From the NCBI RefSeq assembly GCF_001427605.1, contig NZ_LMGZ01000021.1:152213-216212 (forward strand): 64,000 nucleotides of DNA. The letters are read 5' to 3'. Source of the stretch: Devosia sp. Root635. GTDB taxonomy: Bacteria > Pseudomonadota > Alphaproteobacteria > Rhizobiales > Devosiaceae. Numbering within the stretch: position 1 is the first letter of the stretch; the number at the start of each line of letters is the position of its first letter. Shown piece by piece: positions 1 through 7,727 of this stretch. A program made the translations under genes and the position numbers. The notes beneath the pieces are model-generated. The model was not told the origin of the DNA and ran no database searches. It saw nothing but the letters and a program-made list of their open reading frames with translations.

Positions 1-766
1 CGGGGCTACCGAACTGTCGGGCGCCAGCATCACCCTCGCCGATGGCGCCCACCTCAGCGCACCGCTGATCGTGGGCGCCGACGGCAAGAAATCGCTGGTC
101 CGCGCCGCCGCCGGCATCCAGGCGCGAGAAACTGCCTTCACCCAAGCGGCACTGGTCTGCGATCTCGATCTCGCCCGCCCCATCGGCGGGGCGTCCATCG
201 AGTTCCACTATCCGCAGGGCCCGTTCACCCTGGTCCCCGCCGGCGCCAATCGCGCCAACCTGGTATGGATCGACGACCGCGCCGTGCTCGACGCCGCCAG
301 GGCCGCCGGCCCCGAGGCGCTGATCGCCACCTTCCTCGAAAAATCGCAGCGTCTGTTCGGCGCCATCACGCTGGCGAGTCCCGCCTTCGTCTTCCCGCTC
401 AGCACGCTCAGCGTCGACAGTGCCGGCGCCGATGGCGTGGTGCTGGTGGGCGAAGCCGCCCACGCCTTCCCGCCCATCGGCGCGCAGGGTCTCAATCTGG
501 GTCTGCGCGATGTCGCCGACCTCGCCGCCGCGCTGGCGGCCATCGACCGCTCCACCCCCGGCTGGGCCAATCGCGTCAGCGCCGACTATGCCGCCCGCCG
601 CGCCGCCGACCTCGCCCGCACCGGCGGCATGGTCGATACGCTGTTCCGCTCGCTGCTGGCCGACATGATCCCCGCCCAGGCCCTGCGAGCCGGCGGCCTA
701 TGGGCCCTGAAACTGGCACCGGGTTTGCGCCGGCAGGCTTTTGCCGTGGGCATGGGAAATCGGTGA
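1..766 (+). CDS. UbiH/COQ6-family FAD-dependent hydroxylase (3' part)
   Basis: The open frame enters from the left edge, so the N-terminal FAD-binding Rossmann segment is missing and about 254 residues remain. Visible family marks are LIVGADGKKSLVR near nt 65-110 (second FAD motif) and GEAAHAFPPIGAQGLNLGLR near nt 449-510 (the GD/EAAH FAD-ribityl motif plus the QGLNLG stretch of UbiH/UbiF/COQ6 hydroxylases). Members hydroxylate the ubiquinone ring or related aromatic substrates using NAD(P)H and oxygen. I cannot tell which ring position without the N-terminus and relatives. The gene ends in TGA and converges on the IalB gene across a paired palindromic repeat. The family assignment is firm; the exact substrate is inference. 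Confidence 0.85.
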   Translation, partial: GATELSGASITLADGAHLSAPLIVGADGKKSLVRAAAGIQARETAFTQAALVCDLDLARPIGGASIEFHYPQGPFTLVPAGANRANLVWIDDRAVLDAARAAGPEALIATFLEKSQRLFGAITLASPAFVFPLSTLSVDSAGADGVVLVGEAAHAFPPIGAQGLNLGLRDVADLAAALAAIDRSTPGWANRVSADYAARRAADLARTGGMVDTLFRSLLADMIPAQALRAGGLWALKLAPGLRRQAFAVGMGNR

Positions 767-769
767 GCC

Positions 770-903
770 GTGCCACGCCCTCGTGGTTCGAGGGTCGTTG
801 CGCTCCCGCCTCACCATGAGGGCTACTGGAACACCGCGCCAGAAGTAGCCCTCATGGTGAGGTGCGAGCCTTTCGCGAGCCTCGAACCACGAGGGCGTGG
901 CAC
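770..903. repeat. paired REP (BIME-like) element, copy 1
   Basis: A 134-bp inverted repeat starts 4 bases after the hydroxylase stop. The outer 24-bp arms (770-793 and 880-903, beginning GTGCCACGCCCTCGTGG) are perfect complements. Inner 19-bp arms (809-827 and 844-862, AGTAGCCCTCATGGTGAGG on the right) are also perfect. Each half can fold alone, because CCCTCATGGTGAGG pairs with CCTCGAACCACGAGGG of the same half, and each half begins with a GTAG head. This is the build of two REP units placed head to head. It lies between converging genes. Four related copies are in the window. Confidence 0.9.
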
Positions 904-920
904 GATGCTGCCCCCAAACA

Positions 921-947
921 AAAAGGGCGCCGTCTCCGGCGCCCTTT
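921..947 (-). terminator. rho-independent terminator of the IalB gene
   Basis: Read on the minus strand, an 11-bp perfect stem (937-947 with 922-932, core GGGCGCC) with the loop GAGA is followed by TTTT-G-TTT. It lies 23 bases past the IalB stop codon and fits a classical intrinsic terminator. Confidence 0.8.
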
Positions 948-969
948 CCCAAATCCCGATACCGAACCC

Positions 970-1692
970 CTACTGGGCCGGCGTTTCAGCCGGAGCATCG
1001 GTGCCAGTGGCCGGTGCGGCGCTGCCGTCCAACTGGCGGCGCAGTTCTTCGGCGCGGTCCTGCAGCACCTGCTCCAGCGCGTTCTCGCCCGAGGTTTCCT
1101 GGCGGAATTCGTCGAAGGTCAGCGCGGCGTCGCCGTCATAGGCGGCGGTGAAGCCGGCCAGGGTGATTTCGATGGTCAAGTCCTGGTTCTGGCGGTTCTT
1201 GGCGGTGAGCTTGAGCGTGCCGCCCTTCTTGAGCGAGTTCACATACTGCTCGTTGATCACCAACTGGGTGGCGCAGGACGTCGGGTCGCACAGCATGTAG
1301 GGCACGCGGATCGGCTTGGCGCCGTCGATCTGCCAGGTCAGGCCGAACGGCAGCAGCACGCCGAGCGGCACGGCGGCAACGGCGAGCAGGCGGCTTTCCT
1401 GGCCCGGATCGTCGCGCAGCAGGAAGGAGCCGAGGAACTGGCCATTGGCCAGAACCACCTGGCGCATGATGCAGGCCTGCTGGCCATCGGGCAGCGGATC
1501 GCAGACCTTGAGCCAGTTCTGGCTGGCCGCCCCAGCGGCGGCGTCGGCGGGAGCGGGGGCAGCAGCATCCGGCGCGGGCGCCTCAGCGGCCGGGGCTTCG
1601 GCGGGCGTGGCGTCCTGGGCATAGGCTGACAGGGGGGACAGCATGAGCGCGGCCACCGCGAAACCGGCGACGAGGGGTTTCCTGATGTTCAT
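970..1692 (-). CDS. Invasion-associated locus B (IalB) family secreted protein
   Basis: The product has 240 residues. It starts with a clear signal peptide (MNIRKPLVAGFAVAALMLSP, then SAYA before QD), so the mature protein is periplasmic or secreted. An Ala/Pro/Glu-rich linker follows, then the IalB domain with WLKVCD, a VPLGVLLPFGL stretch, and two cysteines in MLCDPTSCATQ that probably form a disulfide. IalB was named in Bartonella for erythrocyte invasion, but homologues are common in free-living alphaproteobacteria and their role there is unknown. The start is chosen at ATG 1692 because AAGGA lies 7 bases upstream and it begins the signal peptide. An intrinsic terminator follows the gene. 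Confidence 0.88.
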   Translation of the reverse strand: MNIRKPLVAGFAVAALMLSPLSAYAQDATPAEAPAAEAPAPDAAAPAPADAAAGAASQNWLKVCDPLPDGQQACIMRQVVLANGQFLGSFLLRDDPGQESRLLAVAAVPLGVLLPFGLTWQIDGAKPIRVPYMLCDPTSCATQLVINEQYVNSLKKGGTLKLTAKNRQNQDLTIEITLAGFTAAYDGDAALTFDEFRQETSGENALEQVLQDRAEELRRQLDGSAAPATGTDAPAETPAQ

Positions 1693-1837
1693 AGAATTTC
1701 CTTGGCTTCTTTGGCGGTCCCGGTGACCTTGTGCCACCTTGAGAATTGAACTGCCCTTCAAGTGCTGAATTCGGGCAATAACATGACCGATACTGCTTGC
1801 CAAAGCATTATGGCAGGACAGGGTTGATGCACGCCGC

Positions 1838-4800
1838 TCAGGACGCATTTTCTGCCAGTTTTGCCAGGCGCGACAGGATTGCGGCCGCCCCCTTGAGGCG
1901 GTCATTGGGCGTCGGCCAGTTGCGCGCGAACACGAGTTTCTGATCGGGCTTGATGCGAACCTGGTTGGCCGGGTCGCTCACCAGCCGCACCAGCGCGCCC
2001 GGATTGGGGAATTCGTTGTTGCGCAACGAGATGACCGCGCCCTTGGGCCCGGCATCGACCTTTTCGACATTGGCCTGCCGGCACAGGGCCTTGACCAGGA
2101 TCACCTTGAGCAAGGCTTCCACTTCTTCCGGCAGCGGCCCGAAGCGGTCGATCAATTCTGCGCCAGCAGCGTCGATATCCCTGATATCGGTCAGGTCGCC
2201 CAGCCGGCGATAGAGCTGCATGCGCAGTTGCAGGTCGGGCACATAATGCTCGGGGATCATCACCGGCATGCCCAGCGAGATTTGCGGGCTCCACTCGTTG
2301 CGATCCTCGTATTCCTCCTCGCCACTCTTGAGGTTGGCCACTGCCTCTTCCAGCATCGCCTGGTAAAGCTCGTAGCCCACTTCGCGGATATGGCCCGACT
2401 GCTCGTCGCCCAGCAGGTTCCCTGCCCCGCGAATATCGAGGTCATGGCTGGCGAGCTGGAACCCTGCCCCCAGGCTTTCCAGCGATTGCAGCACGCCCAG
2501 CCGCCTCTCCGCCGTGTCGGTCAATTTTCTGTCAGGCGGCACGGTGAACAGCGCATAGGCGCGCGCCTTGGCCCGGCCGATACGCCCGCGGATCTGATAA
2601 AGCTGCGCCAGCCCGAAATGATCGGCCCGATGCACGATCAGCGTATTGGCATTGGGAATATCGAGCCCCGATTCCACGATCGTCGTCGCCACCAGCACGT
2701 CGAACTTGTTGTCGTAGAAGGCGTTCATGATGTCGTCGAGTTCGCCCGGCGCCATCTGGCCATTGGCCACCACGAAGCTGACTTCAGGCACCTGCGCCTT
2801 GAGGAAGTCGGCAATCTCGTGCTGATCCTTGATGCGCGGCACCACATAAAAGCTCTGCCCGCCGCGATATTTTTCGCGCAGCAGTGCCTCGCGCACCGAC
2901 AGCGCGTCGAAGGGCGAAATGAAGGTGCGGATGGCCAGCCGGTCCACCGGCGGCGTTGCCAGCAGGCTCAGGTCGCGCACCCCGGTCAGCGCCAGTTGCA
3001 GCGTGCGCGGAATCGGCGTCGCCGTCAGCGTCAGCACATGCACATTGGCCTTGAGCTCCTTGAGCCGCTCCTTGTGCCCCACGCCGAAATGCTGCTCTTC
3101 GTCGATGATCAGCAGGCCCAGATCCTTGAATTTGATCGTCTTGCTCAGCAGCGCATGCGTGCCGACCACGATATCGACCTGCCCGTCGGCGAGCCCGTCC
3201 TTGGTCGCCTTGAGCTCGGCCGCCGGCACCATGCGCGAAGCCTGCCGCACCCGCACCGGCAGTCCGGCAAAGCGCTCGGCAAAGGTCTTGAAATGCTGCC
3301 GCGACAGCAAGGTCGTCGGCACGACGACAGCCACCTGCTTGCCCGACAGCGCCACGGCGAAAGCCGCGCGCAAAGCTACTTCGGTCTTGCCGAAGCCCAC
3401 ATCGCCGCAGACCAGCCGGTCCATGACGCGGCCCGAAGTCACATCGTCGAACACCGCCTCGATGGCGGCCATCTGGTCCTCGGTTTCCTCATAGGGGAAG
3501 CGCGCCGCGAATTCGTCATAGGCGCCCGGATTGATCTCGACCACGTCCGCCCGCGTGAGCAGCCGCGCCGCCGCGATCTTGATGAGCTGCTCCGCCATTT
3601 CGCGGATGCGCTTCTTGAGCTTGCCCTTCTTGGCCTGCCAGGCGACGCCGCCCAGCTTATCCAGGGTCACATTGCCGTCATCGCTGCCATAGCGGGTCAG
3701 CAGCTCGATATTTTCCACCGGCAGGTAGAGCTTGGTGTCGCCGCCATATTCCAGCTCGACGCATTCATGCGGCGCCCCGCCAGCCTCGATCACCTTGAGC
3801 CCGATGAAGCGGCCGATACCGTGATCGACATGCACGACGAGATCGCCGGCCGAAAGGCTCGCCGCCTCGGTCAGCGCATCGGACGCCTTCTTCTTGCGCT
3901 GCGGCCTGAGAATCCGTTCGCCGAGAATATCCTGCTCGCTGAGCACCAGCAGGTCCTTGGTCTCGAACCCGGTCTCCAGCGGCAAAACCACCAGCGAGGT
4001 GGTCGCGGCGCTCGTCGTCTCGGCATCGCGCCAGTTTTCCGCCAGCCTGGGGTTGGTCAGGCCGTGGTCCTTGAGCACCTGCACCATGCGGTCTCGCGTG
4101 CCGGTGCTCCAGCAGGCGATCACGGCCCGCCTACCCTCGCGGCGTTCGGCCAGCAGCCGGTCCACCACGGCTTGAAACAGGTTGGTGTCGGCCGCCTGCC
4201 GCTCGGCGGCAAAGCTGGGCGCGATATGCCCGCCCGCATCGTCGCTCGCCTTGGTGCCCGGCGCCATGAACTGGCTGAGTTGCACCACTGACGCCCCCGC
4301 CAGCGCATAGGGATGCGCATCCACGTCATAGAGCAGGTCCGGCTTGATCGGCTTGTAGGGCGCTCCCGAACCGGCCACCACCGGCAGCAGCCGCGCCGCC
4401 TCGCGCGCCTCGTAATAGTCACGCACCTGCGTCACCCGGTCGGCATAGGCCTCCACGGCCTGTTCATCGAAGACGAAGGGCGCATCCCCGACATAGTCGG
4501 CCAGCGTATCGAGATGTTCGTAGAAAAACGGCAGCCAGTGCTCGGTGCCCGAATAGCGCGAGCCGCCGCTGACCGAGGCATAGAGCGTGTCGTCGACGGT
4601 ATTGCCGCCGAACGTTGCGGTATAATTCTGCCGGAAGCGCCGGATCGTCGTCTCCGTGAGTACCACCTCGCTCATCGGCGTCAGGTCGACGCGCTTGAGC
4701 TGGCCGGTGGTCCGCTGGCTGTCCGGATCGAAGGTGCGGATCGATTCGAGCTGGCTGCCGAAAAAGTCAAAGCGCAGGGGCGCCTCGGCGCTGGCCGGAA

Positions 4801-5323
4801 ACAGGTCCACCAGCCCGCCACGCACCGCATATTCGCCACTCTCCCGCACCGTCGGCACGCGCAGATAGCCATTATTCGCCGCCCAGGCGATCAGCTTGTC
4901 GCTGTCGACAATCCGGCCCGTCGCGGCCGAAAAGCTCATGGTTTCCACCACGTCGCGCGGCGGCAGCTTCTGGATCAGCGCATTGACTGCAGTCAGCACC
5001 ACGGCGCCCTTGGCGCCCGAGGTCAGCGCCGCCAGTGTGTTCATCCGCGCGGCAATGGTCACATTGTTGGGCGACACCCGGTCATAGGGCAGGCTGTCCC
5101 AGGCCGGCAGCGTCAATATGGTGTGCCCCGGCAGCATGGCGCCGAGAACGTCGGCCATGCGCTGCATGCGCCGCCCGTCGCGCGCCACGAATACCAGGCT
5201 CGCCGCATCCTCCGGTGCCGCCTCGATACGCTGCTGCACCAGCCGCGCCAGCACCAGGGGCTGCATGCCGTCGGGCACATTGGCAATGGTGCGCGTGGGG
5301 CGCTGGGAGACGATTTCGTTCAT
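1838..5323 (-). CDS. mfd: Transcription-repair coupling factor Mfd
   Basis: Mfd removes RNA polymerase stalled at DNA lesions and recruits UvrA. The 1161-residue protein has the full family layout: an N-terminal UvrB-like module, the RNA-polymerase interaction region (with HVDHGIGRF), the RecG-like translocase with Walker A GDVGFGKTE near residue 638 and DEEQHFGVGH near 738, TATPIPRT, and QIRGRIGR near 908, then the C-terminal regulatory domain. Its ATG overlaps the sdhE stop by 4 bases (ATGA), so the two are probably translated from one message. Together with recG it belongs to a conserved alphaproteobacterial neighbourhood. UvrA, its downstream partner, is also in this window. Confidence 0.97.
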   Translation of the reverse strand: MNEIVSQRPTRTIANVPDGMQPLVLARLVQQRIEAAPEDAASLVFVARDGRRMQRMADVLGAMLPGHTILTLPAWDSLPYDRVSPNNVTIAARMNTLAALTSGAKGAVVLTAVNALIQKLPPRDVVETMSFSAATGRIVDSDKLIAWAANNGYLRVPTVRESGEYAVRGGLVDLFPASAEAPLRFDFFGSQLESIRTFDPDSQRTTGQLKRVDLTPMSEVVLTETTIRRFRQNYTATFGGNTVDDTLYASVSGGSRYSGTEHWLPFFYEHLDTLADYVGDAPFVFDEQAVEAYADRVTQVRDYYEAREAARLLPVVAGSGAPYKPIKPDLLYDVDAHPYALAGASVVQLSQFMAPGTKASDDAGGHIAPSFAAERQAADTNLFQAVVDRLLAERREGRRAVIACWSTGTRDRMVQVLKDHGLTNPRLAENWRDAETTSAATTSLVVLPLETGFETKDLLVLSEQDILGERILRPQRKKKASDALTEAASLSAGDLVVHVDHGIGRFIGLKVIEAGGAPHECVELEYGGDTKLYLPVENIELLTRYGSDDGNVTLDKLGGVAWQAKKGKLKKRIREMAEQLIKIAAARLLTRADVVEINPGAYDEFAARFPYEETEDQMAAIEAVFDDVTSGRVMDRLVCGDVGFGKTEVALRAAFAVALSGKQVAVVVPTTLLSRQHFKTFAERFAGLPVRVRQASRMVPAAELKATKDGLADGQVDIVVGTHALLSKTIKFKDLGLLIIDEEQHFGVGHKERLKELKANVHVLTLTATPIPRTLQLALTGVRDLSLLATPPVDRLAIRTFISPFDALSVREALLREKYRGGQSFYVVPRIKDQHEIADFLKAQVPEVSFVVANGQMAPGELDDIMNAFYDNKFDVLVATTIVESGLDIPNANTLIVHRADHFGLAQLYQIRGRIGRAKARAYALFTVPPDRKLTDTAERRLGVLQSLESLGAGFQLASHDLDIRGAGNLLGDEQSGHIREVGYELYQAMLEEAVANLKSGEEEYEDRNEWSPQISLGMPVMIPEHYVPDLQLRMQLYRRLGDLTDIRDIDAAGAELIDRFGPLPEEVEALLKVILVKALCRQANVEKVDAGPKGAVISLRNNEFPNPGALVRLVSDPANQVRIKPDQKLVFARNWPTPNDRLKGAAAILSRLAKLAENAS

Positions 5324-5610
5324 TTGGCCAGCCGGGCGGAATGATCGGCGATCACCTCGTCCAGGAATGCCCTGTCGACATGGGCAGGCGGCTCCGCCTG
5401 GCCCATCACCCAGGTCAGCAGCGGCGGGTCTTCCTCGCTCATCAGGGCTTCCAACCGGTCGAGCCGGGCCGCGTCCATGCCCTCGGTATGCGCGTCGGCA
5501 TAGGGCCCCAGAATGAGGTCCATTTCCTTGGTGCCGCGGTGCCAGGCGCGGTAGCGCAGCTTCTTGCGGCGCATGGCAATGTCTTCACCGGCTGTCATTT
5601 GACGCGCCAT
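5320..5610 (-). CDS. sdhE: SdhE/Sdh5 flavinylation factor of succinate dehydrogenase
   Basis: This small protein of 96 residues matches the SdhE (DUF339, yeast Sdh5) family, which helps attach FAD covalently to the flavoprotein subunit SdhA. The diagnostic RGxxE motif is present as RGTKEMD at residues 25-31, preceded by RRKKLRYRAWH. The C-terminal half carries the usual acidic helix with LLTWVMGQ. The start at 5610 has an AGGA only 2 bases upstream. ATG at 5574, preceded by GGTGAAG, would give a shorter protein starting MRRKK and is a real alternative. The stop overlaps the mfd start by 4 bases. Confidence 0.9.
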   Translation of the reverse strand: MARQMTAGEDIAMRRKKLRYRAWHRGTKEMDLILGPYADAHTEGMDAARLDRLEALMSEEDPPLLTWVMGQAEPPAHVDRAFLDEVIADHSARLAK

Positions 5611-5691
5611 GATCCTGAGTTTGTTCCCGATTTGGACATGTCTCTTACGCGGATTGCACCGGCTTGTCAGCCCTTAAGAAGCGGCCGGCAA

Positions 5692-6702
5692 TCACGGACC
5701 GCCCAGTGCAAAAGCCGTCGCCACAGCCAGCAGGATGAGCGTGACCACCGAGAAAAACCCCGCCGCCAGCACCCGGCCGCCCGAGGCGACAACCGAGCGC
5801 AGATCGACCGAAAGGCCGAGCGCCGCCATGGACACCACAGTAAGATCGGCCGAAACCGTCTGCAACGCCGGCAACGCGGCCTCGGGCAAGAGCCCAGCCG
5901 ACCGGACGCCGATCATGGCCAGGAACCCCACTACGAACCACGGCACCAGCATCGACAATGGCAGCGCATCGCCGCCCTTGCGCCCCTGAACCAGCCCGAC
6001 AGCCAGTACGACGGGGCCGAGCATGAGCACGCGGATCAGCTTCACCAGCGTACCGATCTGGGTGCTCATGATTCCCACGGGCACCGTGGCGGCCAATACC
6101 TGCGGCACTGCATAGACGCTCAGGCCGGCAATGACGCCATATTGCCACTCGCTGATACCGAGCAAATGGAAACAGAGCGGCAGCAGCAGCACAATGACCA
6201 CGCCAAGCGCCGCCGTGAAGGCGATGGAGGCGGCAACGTCCTCGGCCGGTGCCCGGATAACGGGCGCGGTCGCCATGATGGCCGAATTGCCGCAAATGGA
6301 ATTGCCGCAGGCGACCAGCGTCGCCAGGCGCGTGTCGAGACCGAGCAGCCGTCCGATGGCATAGCTCAGCACCAAAGCCGTGGCCACGACAAGCACTATG
6401 GCGCCCACCATGACCGGCCCGATCTGCAACACCGCCCCGGCGCTGATCGTGCCGCCCAGCAGCACGATGGCGATTTCGAGAATGGTCTTGGACGCGAAAT
6501 GCACCCCGGCGCGATAGCGCTCGGCAAGCCCGAAGCCAGTATGGAGGAGGATGCCGGCGACGATGGCGATCACCAGCCCGTCGAGCATCACCCAGCCCAA
6601 CACCTGGTGCTGGACATGCTCGGCGGCCACGGACAGTGCGGCGACGCCAGCCGAAAGCAGCAAACCAGGAAAAGTTCGCCGAAATTGCGCCACGAAGGGC
6701 AT
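5692..6702 (-). CDS. YeiH/YadS-family putative sulfate exporter (PF03601)
   Basis: The product is an integral membrane protein of 336 residues with about ten hydrophobic helices. The family signature ACGNSICGNSAIMATAPVI lies in the middle, and the C-terminal half has LGLSVDLRSVV. PF03601 proteins (E. coli YeiH) are annotated as sulfate or sulfite-related exporters, but the substrate is poorly proven. ATG 6702 is preferred over an upstream TTG (6714) because GGAG sits 6 bases before it. The gene is divergent from a LysR regulator with palindromes between them, the same arrangement as E. coli yeiH/yeiE, which supports regulation by that neighbour. Confidence 0.87.
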   Translation of the reverse strand: MPFVAQFRRTFPGLLLSAGVAALSVAAEHVQHQVLGWVMLDGLVIAIVAGILLHTGFGLAERYRAGVHFASKTILEIAIVLLGGTISAGAVLQIGPVMVGAIVLVVATALVLSYAIGRLLGLDTRLATLVACGNSICGNSAIMATAPVIRAPAEDVAASIAFTAALGVVIVLLLPLCFHLLGISEWQYGVIAGLSVYAVPQVLAATVPVGIMSTQIGTLVKLIRVLMLGPVVLAVGLVQGRKGGDALPLSMLVPWFVVGFLAMIGVRSAGLLPEAALPALQTVSADLTVVSMAALGLSVDLRSVVASGGRVLAAGFFSVVTLILLAVATAFALGGP

Positions 6703-6730
6703 CAAATTCTCCAATTCAGGTGAATGGGAG

Positions 6731-6770
6731 AATGAACCTTGCGTTCATTAGCCTCCATCGCATAATTATG
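6731..6770. promoter_or_regulatory. probable LysR operator between YeiH and LysR genes
   Basis: Two palindromes lie in the 98-bp divergent gap. AATGAAC-CTTGC-GTTCATT (6731-6749) is a perfect 7-bp inverted repeat with a 5-base spacer. CATAATTATG (6761-6770) is a perfect 10-bp palindrome 31 bases before the LysR start. LysR regulators usually bind interrupted dyads in just this position. Function is inferred. Confidence 0.6.
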
Positions 6771-6800
6771 GACATTCCATACAGCAAGATTGCACGATCA

Positions 6801-7706
6801 ATGACCATCGAGCAGTTGGCAATCTTCATCGCCGTGGCGGAGCGCCAGCATCTGACCCAGGGTGCCTCGGCCATCGGCCTCACCCCTTCGGCGGCCAGCG
6901 CCGCGATCAAGGCGTTGGAGACGTTTCACGCCGTGCGCCTGTTCGATCGGGTCGGGCGCGGCATCGAACTGACCCGCGAGGGACGCACCTTTCTCGAAGA
7001 GGCCCGCCAGACGCTGGCCCGCTTGCGGCAGGCCGAGCGCGTGCTGGACGATCTGGGCGGGTTGCAGCGCGGCGACCTCGATATCATGGCCAGCCAGACC
7101 GTCGCCAATTACTGGCTGCCGCTGCGCCTGTTCCGGTTTGCCGCCAGCTATCCCGGCATCACCATCAATTTCACCCCGGCCAATACCCACGACGTGGCTG
7201 CCGCCGTCTTGTCGGGCGCAGCGGAACTGGGCGTGGTGGAAGGCCAAGTCGATGTGCCGGCACTGGCCGTCCGGCCCATCGGGCATGACCGCCTTGTCGT
7301 CGTCTCATCCGCCGCCTTCTCCCTGGAGAAGCGCCATCCAACCGATCTCGAATGGATCATGCGCGAGCCCGGCTCCGGCACAAGGACGGAGTTCGAAGCC
7401 GGCATCGGCAGGCTCGGATTCGATCCGACGAAGCTGAAAGTGGTGCTGACCCTGCCCACCAACGAGGCCATTCTCAACGCCGTTCTGGGCAGCGACTGCG
7501 TGGCGGCGCTTTCGGAAATGGTGGTTGCGCCCTTTGTCGAAGCAGGCCGCCTCCAGATCCTGCCCTTCGCCCTGCCGCGCCGCGATTTCGGCCTGCTGAC
7601 CCACCGCGAACGCGCCCTTTCCACGGCGGCCAGGGCATTCAGCACCCTTTGCCTCGACTCGGCTGCGCCATCGGCCATATCGGCAGGGGCGGCGCAGCCG
7701 CTATAG
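6801..7706 (+). CDS. LysR-type regulator, YeiE-like by context
   Basis: The 301-residue protein has the LysR N-terminal winged helix-turn-helix (MTIEQLAIFIAVAERQHLTQ through VGRGIELTREGRTFLEEA, residues 1-65) and a periplasmic-binding-like effector domain (residues about 90-290). The start is placed at ATG 6801 because LysR proteins typically begin M-T-x-E-Q-L; an in-frame ATG at 6768 would add 11 residues. No strong Shine-Dalgarno is seen for either. It is transcribed away from the YeiH gene. In E. coli YeiE controls yeiH and the sulfite response, so a similar sulfur-stress role is a reasonable inference. It is followed 21 bases later by recG. Confidence 0.88.
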   Translation: MTIEQLAIFIAVAERQHLTQGASAIGLTPSAASAAIKALETFHAVRLFDRVGRGIELTREGRTFLEEARQTLARLRQAERVLDDLGGLQRGDLDIMASQTVANYWLPLRLFRFAASYPGITINFTPANTHDVAAAVLSGAAELGVVEGQVDVPALAVRPIGHDRLVVVSSAAFSLEKRHPTDLEWIMREPGSGTRTEFEAGIGRLGFDPTKLKVVLTLPTNEAILNAVLGSDCVAALSEMVVAPFVEAGRLQILPFALPRRDFGLLTHRERALSTAARAFSTLCLDSAAPSAISAGAAQPL

Positions 7707-7727
7707 TCTGCGCCAAGGAGAATCGCC

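Noticed and set aside
770..1141. small frames encoding PHHEGY or MVRRERSDPRTTR stretches
   Set aside because: These come from translating the paired REP elements; the same peptides recur at every copy and have no ribosome sites or family relatives.
2228..4291. 687-codon plus-strand open frame
   Set aside because: It lies entirely antisense to mfd. Long antisense frames are expected in high-GC DNA, and the translation is His/Arg/Gln-rich without motifs.
5035..6723. 562-codon plus-strand open frame
   Set aside because: It crosses mfd, sdhE and the YeiH gene in antisense and has no recognisable fold.
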